Assembly: GCA_045534775.1 (NCBI GenBank)
Contig: JAZSKI010000026.1
Span: forward strand, 1 to 27,291
Length of the DNA: 27,291 nt
Source of the DNA: JAZOTK01 sp045534775
GTDB lineage: Bacteria; Bacillota; Clostridia; RUG12999
Reading direction: 5' to 3'
Both the position numbers and the translations under genes were made by a program. Each line of letters begins with the position of its first letter. Position 1 is the stretch's first letter. Shown piece by piece: positions 23,841-27,291 of the stretch. Below the pieces are notes generated by a model. The model was given only the letters and a program-made list of their open reading frames with translations. It ran no database searches and was not told where the DNA came from.

Positions 23841-24662
23841 CTATTCTTCAATTTCTGTTTTATAATTCTTGCTTTTCCATTTGAATATAATCACAAAAGC
23901 GGAGACAATAATACAAACACCTGCCAGAAGCTGAGAGATTCTTACATTACCGAGCATAAGACTGTCGGTACGCAGTCCTTCTATCATTGCTCTGCCGATA
24001 CCGTACCACATAAGATAAGACCAGAATATAAATCCCGTAAAAGGCTTTTTCTTCCTGAGACATAGCAGCAAAACTCCGCCCGTAAGATTCCATAAGCTTT
24101 CATATAAAAAGGTGGGATGCACAGCCGTCAGCTTGCCGCCAAACTCAGCTTCCGAAGGGATAATTTCCATTCTCCAGGGAAGGTCTGTGACACAGCCGTA
24201 GGCTTCAACATTGATAAAGTTACCCCATCGTCCTATTGCCTGAGCAAATAAAAAGGCAACAGCGGCAATATCCGCAAGCTCGAAAAAGCTTATCTTCTTA
24301 ATACGGCAATAGATAAGTCCTGTAAGAAACCCGCCGATTACACCGCCGTATATTGCAAGACCGCCTTCCCAGATATACAGTGCGGAAATGGGGTTTGCGG
24401 AAAATTCGTGCCACGAAAAAAGCACATAATAGAGTCTGGCGCAGATAATACCTATGGGTACACCCCACAGCACCACGTCAGAAACGGTATCTGCAGGAAG
24501 TCCCACCCGTTTGGATTCTCGTGACGAATAAATAACAGCCACAACTATGGCAAATGCAATTATAACGCCGTACCAATATATTTTAATCTCCGAGTCGGGA
24601 AACACCAGAGGATTTATATTAAATTCAAGACCAAGTCCCGGGAAACCTATGTATTGTGACAT
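23841..24662 (-). CDS. lgt: Prolipoprotein diacylglyceryl transferase Lgt
   Basis: This 273-residue integral membrane enzyme transfers diacylglycerol from phosphatidylglycerol to the lipobox Cys of prolipoproteins, the first step of lipoprotein maturation. It shows the Lgt signature GRWGNFINVEAYG (144-156), including Arg145, Asn148 and Glu153. Also visible are the WEGGLAIYGGVIGG segment (98-111), an ARLYYVLFSWHEF region and about seven hydrophobic segments. AAAGGAG lies 8 nt before the ATG. It precedes the DnaD and DnaC genes on the same strand and follows metK with an 80-nt gap holding a strong stem-loop. Confidence 0.95.
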   Translation of the reverse strand: MSQYIGFPGLGLEFNINPLVFPDSEIKIYWYGVIIAFAIVVAVIYSSRESKRVGLPADTVSDVVLWGVPIGIICARLYYVLFSWHEFSANPISALYIWEGGLAIYGGVIGGFLTGLIYCRIKKISFFELADIAAVAFLFAQAIGRWGNFINVEAYGCVTDLPWRMEIIPSEAEFGGKLTAVHPTFLYESLWNLTGGVLLLCLRKKKPFTGFIFWSYLMWYGIGRAMIEGLRTDSLMLGNVRISQLLAGVCIIVSAFVIIFKWKSKNYKTEIEE

Positions 24663-24686
24663 AAAACCGTCTCCTTTTGTTTAATA

Positions 24687-24712
24687 CAGGCGGACAACGC
24701 TCTGTCCGCCTG
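24687..24712. other. GC-rich hairpin between metK and lgt
   Basis: CAGGCGGACA (24687-24696) and TGTCCGCCTG (24703-24712) form a perfect 10-bp stem with a 6-nt loop. On the minus strand, where both genes are read, no T-run follows. It may be a partial terminator or an RNA-processing stem rather than a full stop. Confidence 0.6.
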
Positions 24713-24742
24713 ATGTTATTATATAACTTTTTTCCTGATATG

Positions 24743-25930
24743 TCAAGCCTTTTTAACTGCTTCTTTCAGCTTGTCCGCCATATCGGTTTTCTCCCAAACC
24801 ACGTCTAAATCCTCACGACCGACGTGACCGTAAGCCGCCAGCTGTTTATAAATAGGCTGTCTCAGCTTAAGCTTTTCTATAATAGCCGCGGGTCTCAGGT
24901 CAAAAACCTCGTTTACTGCAACGGAAATATCAGTATCGTCATATTTGCCTGTTCCAAAGGTTTCAATAAACACCGATACAGGCTTTGCAACGCCGATTGC
25001 ATAAGCAAGCTGAACCTCACATTTATCGGCAAGCCCTGCCGCTACTATGTTTTTAGCAACATATCGCGCCGCATAAGCCGCACTTCTGTCAACCTTCGTT
25101 GGGTCTTTACCCGAAAAAGCACCGCCACCGTGACGGGAATAACCGCCGTAGGTATCAACAATAATTTTTCTGCCAGTAAGACCCGTATCTCCCTGAGGAC
25201 CGCCGATTACAAATCTGCCCGTGGGGTTAATGTAGTATTTGATATTTTCATTTACCAATTTTTTCGGAAGAATGGGGGCGATTACATATTCAACCATATC
25301 CTTGCGGATTTGTTCAAGTGAAACCTCATCATCGTGCTGTGTAGATACAACCACCGTATCAATAGCTGTCGGCACGCCGTCGGTATATTCAACGGTTACC
25401 TGAGTTTTACCATCGGGACGGAGATAGGGAAGAGTGCCGTCCTTACGTACCTGAGTGAGACGTTTTGCCATCTTATGAGCCAGTGATATGGGCATCGGCA
25501 TAAGCTCAGGTGTTTCGTTGCAGGCAAAACCGAACATCATTCCCTGGTCACCTGCACCCGTTAAATCATAATCGGCATCAGACCCGCTTTTGTTTTCAAA
25601 AGCATTGTTTACTCCCATTGCAATATCGCCCGACTGCTCGTCTATTGAGGTGATAACACCGCAGGTATCACAGTCAAAACCGAATTTTGCACGGTCATAA
25701 CCGATTTCTCTCACGGTTTCTCTCGCAATTTTGGGAATATCAACATAGGCGTTGGTGGTTATTTCGCCCATTACCATAATAGTTCCTGTTGTAACAGCAG
25801 TTTCGCAGGCAACTCTTGCCGCAGGGTCTTTCTCAAGTATCGCATCAAGTACCGCATCTGAAATCTGGTCACATATTTTATCAGGATGTCCTTCAGTTAC
25901 GGACTCTGACGTAAACAAATATTTTTTCAT
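24743..25930 (-). CDS. metK: S-adenosylmethionine synthetase
   Basis: This 395-residue enzyme makes SAM from methionine and ATP. Signatures are GHPDK (14-18) near the N-terminus, the GAGDQG hexapeptide (125-130) and GGGAFSGKDPTKVDRS for the phosphate-binding loop, with GGPQGDTGLTGRKIIVDTYGG just before it. Length is normal. AAGGAGG lies 8 nt before the ATG. A SAM-sensing riboswitch and terminator precede it, so expression should fall when SAM is plentiful. SAM is also the cofactor of several methyltransferases in this window (rsmF, mnmM and perhaps the TetR fusion). Confidence 0.98.
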   Translation of the reverse strand: MKKYLFTSESVTEGHPDKICDQISDAVLDAILEKDPAARVACETAVTTGTIMVMGEITTNAYVDIPKIARETVREIGYDRAKFGFDCDTCGVITSIDEQSGDIAMGVNNAFENKSGSDADYDLTGAGDQGMMFGFACNETPELMPMPISLAHKMAKRLTQVRKDGTLPYLRPDGKTQVTVEYTDGVPTAIDTVVVSTQHDDEVSLEQIRKDMVEYVIAPILPKKLVNENIKYYINPTGRFVIGGPQGDTGLTGRKIIVDTYGGYSRHGGGAFSGKDPTKVDRSAAYAARYVAKNIVAAGLADKCEVQLAYAIGVAKPVSVFIETFGTGKYDDTDISVAVNEVFDLRPAAIIEKLKLRQPIYKQLAAYGHVGREDLDVVWEKTDMADKLKEAVKKA

Positions 25931-25950
25931 TATATTTTCCTCCTTCTGAC

Positions 25951-25977
25951 AAAAAAATCCTCCGCAATCCGGAGGAT
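25951..25977 (-). terminator. Riboswitch-controlled intrinsic terminator before metK
   Basis: On the minus strand ATCCTCCG (25970-25977) pairs with CGGAGGAT (25957-25964) around a 5-nt loop and runs into seven T. The TCCTC in its 5' arm can instead pair with GAGGA at the 3' side of the aptamer P1 stem, giving an antiterminator when SAM is absent. Confidence 0.92.
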
Positions 25978-25983
25978 AAAACT

Positions 25984-26071
25984 CCTCATCTTGCTTTCGC
26001 CGGATTTAGCACCTTGCCATGCAGGTTGCCGGGCTTCACAGGGCCGTATCCCTCCGCCGCTCTTGATAAGG
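25984..26071 (-). ncRNA. SAM-I (S-box) riboswitch aptamer controlling metK
   Basis: The minus strand shows the S-box order: CTTATCAAGAG, then GGAGGGA, GGCCC, GAAGCCCGGCAACC, GGTGCTAA and a final GATGAG. P1 forms between CCTTATC (26065-26071) and GATGAGG (25984-25990). The aptamer is about 88 nt, on the short side because the P3 and P4 loops are small. SAM binding stabilises P1, frees the terminator arm and turns metK off, as known for this class. Confidence 0.95.
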
Positions 26072-26100
26072 CATATCATATTAATAACTAGCTATATATA

Positions 26101-26129
26101 AGTATATCACAAACTAAGCTATAAGTCAA
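26101..26129 (-). promoter_or_regulatory. Promoter for the SAM riboswitch-metK transcript
   Basis: On the minus strand TTGACT (26124-26129) and TATACT (26101-26106) are exactly 17 bp apart. They lie about 30 bp ahead of the P1 stem. Confidence 0.78.
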
Positions 26130-26360
26130 TAGGTTTTGGAATATATTTTGTTTTGATGAAAACAGCTTTGGACTAAGGGGCGAAATAAACGTATGCGGTA
26201 GCGGGCTTGTCCGCCATATTGGTTGCGATAGACTTTTTCTGTAGCTTTAGTATAACATACCAATGTGATATTTGCAAAAAAAAACATTGGCGAAGCCGCC
26301 ATCATTAGTGAAAATGCAAGGCGTTTTAATGGAATAGTTCGCTTTGCTCAGGATGGAATT
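26130..26360. other. Non-coding stretch upstream of metK promoter, no supported gene
   Basis: It holds an inverted repeat CCAATGT (26260-26266) / ACATTGG (26284-26290) with an A-rich loop. A short plus-strand frame without a ribosome binding site (26265-26408) runs into the hairpin array. I see no recognisable gene. Confidence 0.4.
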
Positions 26361-26450
26361 AAATCCGTCACGCTTAACCCTGCGAAACAGGATTTCATCA
26401 CAAAGTGATTTCGTCCGCGAGGTGGATTTCTTCCGCCAAAAGACGGATTT
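26361..26450. repeat. Tandem hairpin array closed by AAATCCGTC / GACGGATTT
   Basis: Outer arms AAATCCGTC (26361-26369) and GACGGATTT (26442-26450) are exact inverted repeats. Between them lie small stems in a row: CCTG-CGAAA-CAGG, ATCAC-AAA-GTGAT and TCCGC-GAG-GTGGA, and TCCGCC can also pair with the start of the closing arm. They are separated by near-identical linkers (ATTTCATC, ATTTCGTC, ATTTCTTC), which read GATGAAAT-like on the minus strand. I recall similar arrays in gut Clostridia genomes; the function is unknown. Confidence 0.6.
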
Positions 26451-26455
26451 GACAT

Positions 26456-26492
26456 AAAAAAAGAGATAAAACCTTTTACGGTCTTATCTCTT
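26456..26492 (-). terminator. Minus-strand intrinsic terminator
   Basis: On the minus strand AAGAGATAAGACC (26480-26492) pairs, with one mismatch, with GGTTTTATCTCTT (26461-26473), followed by a run of T (26456-26462). It would end transcripts coming from the small ORFs or the oxidoreductase fragment to its right. Confidence 0.8.
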
Positions 26493-26606
26493 ACTTCTTG
26501 ACATCACAATGCTCGTTATATTATTTTCGGTAACTGTCCTTAACAGTACACGACATTCTTTTCCCGAAAGATATAGTAATAAGCTTATATTGTTACTGTC
26601 TGCCAT
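26484..26606 (-). CDS. Doubtful 40-residue ORF ending in a terminator
   Basis: ATG at 26604-26606 opens MADSNNISLLLYLSGKEC, then RVLLRTVTENNITSIVMSRSKR. The stop codon lies inside the following terminator stem, an arrangement seen for real small genes. The start follows the previous ORF's stop with one base between (TAA-A-ATG). There is no proper ribosome binding site. It may be a frameshifted tail of the ORF at 26608-26799. Confidence 0.3.
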   Translation of the reverse strand: MADSNNISLLLYLSGKECRVLLRTVTENNITSIVMSRSKR

Positions 26607-26607
26607 T

Positions 26608-26799
26608 TTATCGCTGAAAATCTCCATGTTTTAGAATAAGCAGAAGATTCCGTTTCATATCAATGCTGAGCTTGCTGATTACAGCCCATAAGGGGGATGG
26701 TGTTCGGGTGACTTTTGACAAGCTATATTCAATGCAAGCGACATAACAGCGAACTTTAAAAGACAACTGTATATGTTTGTTTTTCCGGTTTTGAGTCAT
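26608..26799 (-). CDS. Doubtful 63-residue ORF, unrecognised
   Basis: The frame reads TQNRKNKHIQLSFKVRCYVA, then SLSKVTRTPSPLWAVISKLS and MKRNLLLILKHGDFQR. It is basic and has no motif I can name. GGGATATA before the ATG is a weak ribosome binding site. With the 40-residue ORF next to it, it may be one decayed gene in a region that also holds a truncated oxidoreductase. Confidence 0.25.
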   Translation of the reverse strand: MTQNRKNKHIQLSFKVRCYVACIEYSLSKVTRTPSPLWAVISKLSIDMKRNLLLILKHGDFQR

Positions 26800-26873
26800 T
26801 ATATCCCGACGGTAAATACGGCTGATACTTAATTCTTGCCACTTTTCCGTATTATAGCTTTCTTTATTCAGTG

Positions 26874-27110
26874 TTATTTTACCTTTAAAACCACTTTACC
26901 AACATTCTTCCCTTCGTACAAGATATCATGGGCTTTTTCTGCTTCTGTTATCGGCAACACCGCATGAATTGTTGGTTTGACTTCACCGGATTCAATTTTG
27001 GGGAATACTTTTTTAACAGTTTCAGATAATATCTGTGCTTTTACCTGTGGCGTTCTTGAACGAAGTGTACTGCCAATAATTCTCACATTACGAACATAAA
27101 TGTTTTCCAT
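26874..27110 (-). pseudogene. 5'-truncated zinc-type alcohol dehydrogenase / quinone oxidoreductase
   Basis: The 78 residues match the C-terminal end of the medium-chain dehydrogenase/reductase family, quinone oxidoreductase branch: RNVRIIGSTLRSRTPQVKAQIL, then FPKIESGEVKPTIHAVLPIT, EAEKAHDILYEGKNVGKVVLKVK. Full-length members are about 325 residues, so the cofactor-binding fold and catalytic part are gone. Similarity may run a few residues upstream of the ATG (EYIS) but is ended by a stop and then by the insertion sequence end at about 27151. The element probably caused, or arrived after, the loss of the 5' part. The codons are still intact. Confidence 0.75.
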
Positions 27111-27178
27111 GCTGATATATTCTTACGATAAAAAAAGAATACCCCTTGTGGAGACTATCCCGAATTTTGTGTAAAGTC

Positions 27179-27207
27179 TTTACAAGACCTCCAAGATGAT
27201 GTATAAT
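27179..27207 (+). promoter_or_regulatory. Promoter for the insertion sequence ORF
   Basis: TTTACA (27179-27184) and TATAAT (27202-27207) are exactly 17 bp apart, inside the element. Transcription should start near 27213-27215. Confidence 0.75.
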
Positions 27208-27227
27208 AAAAATATCATTTTGGAGGT
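27187..27227 (+). promoter_or_regulatory. RBS-masking hairpin across the promoter start of the insertion sequence
   Basis: The 14-bp arms ACCTCCAAGATGAT (27187-27200) and ATCATTTTGGAGGT (27214-27227) pair fully in RNA, with one G-U. The right arm contains the GGAGG ribosome binding site (27222-27226) of the ORF at 27235. Transcripts from the element's own promoter begin at about the loop end and lack the left arm, so only transcripts entering from outside can form this stem. Confidence 0.75.
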
Positions 27228-27234
27228 TTTAATT

Positions 27235-27291
27235 ATGCCAAGGTACAAATTAAGTCCCGAAGAACGGGCAGCAGAAGCAGAAAGAAAAGAA
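27235..27291 (+). CDS. Start of a probable transposase (3' end outside window)
   Basis: ATG 27235 follows GGAGG by 8 nt and opens a basic, charged frame (MPRYKLSPEERAAEAERKE) that runs off the window. Several IS256-type transposases start with a similar Arg/Lys/Glu-rich segment, but 19 residues cannot settle the family. Confidence 0.55.
   Translation, partial: MPRYKLSPEERAAEAERKE

Larger units (their letters stand above)
27151..27291 (+). mobile_element. Left end of an insertion sequence, probably IS256 family (cut by window end)
   Basis: GAGACTATCCCGAATTTTGT (27151-27170) followed by GTAAAG has the look I recall for IS256-family terminal repeats in Firmicutes (GAGACTGTCC...TTTTGTGTAAA). 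It is followed by a promoter, a hairpin and the start of an ORF, the standard order at such an end. The right end and target duplication are outside the window, so the family is tentative. Confidence 0.55.

Noticed and set aside
26265..26408. Short plus-strand frame with protein-like text (IGEAAIISENARRFNGIVRF)
   Set aside because: It begins at a GTG without a ribosome binding site, right after a stop, and runs through the hairpin array; no family recognised.

Overview
The window reads as chromosome from a low- to moderate-GC Gram-positive bacterium of the class Clostridia, most like an uncultured gut Oscillospirales/Eubacteriales lineage. Supporting signs are the GatCAB amidotransferase, a ClpP-like TepA protease, a DnaD plus DnaI/DnaC-type helicase loader pair, a VanW/G5 envelope protein, an S-box (SAM-I) riboswitch on metK, strong AGGAGG ribosome binding sites with several TTG starts, and the CTTCCCCTTGAGGGG repeat common in Clostridia. 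No species can be named from the sequence alone.

Layout. 1-2.6 kb is accessory: the 3' part of a dinD-like gene, a repeat of about 127 bp, and a lone five-bladed-propeller glycosidase-like gene. 2.7-12.7 kb is a plus-strand housekeeping run: apgM (own terminator), then a promoter and a tightly packed series of a degenerate MPN-domain membrane protein, ligA, gatC, gatA, gatB, rnr and a NUDIX ADP-ribose pyrophosphatase, closed by a terminator. 12.8-14.2 kb holds the most unusual gene, a leucine-carboxyl-methyltransferase-like domain fused to a C-terminal TetR-type DNA-binding domain, with a symmetric candidate operator across its promoter. 14.3-17.2 kb has a zinc-ribbon membrane protein, a cytidylate-kinase-like protein and an RsmF-type rRNA m5C methyltransferase. 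At 17.2-18.6 kb a tepA-like gene (minus) and mnmM (plus) diverge from back-to-back promoters. 18.7-20.8 kb has a VanW/G5 protein converging on a small DUF3343 gene. A tRNA-Thr(CGT) with promoter and palindromic terminator follows, then about 0.7 kb of decayed prophage or mobile-element DNA.

21.8-26.1 kb is a minus-strand series, metK (SAM riboswitch), lgt, dnaD and dnaC, linking methionine/SAM supply, lipoprotein maturation and replication initiation. 26.1-27.3 kb is degenerate: a tandem hairpin array, a minus-strand terminator, two doubtful small ORFs, a 5'-truncated quinone oxidoreductase, and the left end of an insertion sequence (probably IS256 family) whose transposase runs off the window.

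No CRISPR array, recognisable defence operon or biosynthetic cluster was seen. The best candidates for undescribed biology are the methyltransferase-TetR fusion with its symmetric promoter, the membrane-anchored pseudo-JAMM protein beside ligA, and the hairpin arrangement at the insertion sequence end that should mask the transposase ribosome binding site only in read-through transcripts.
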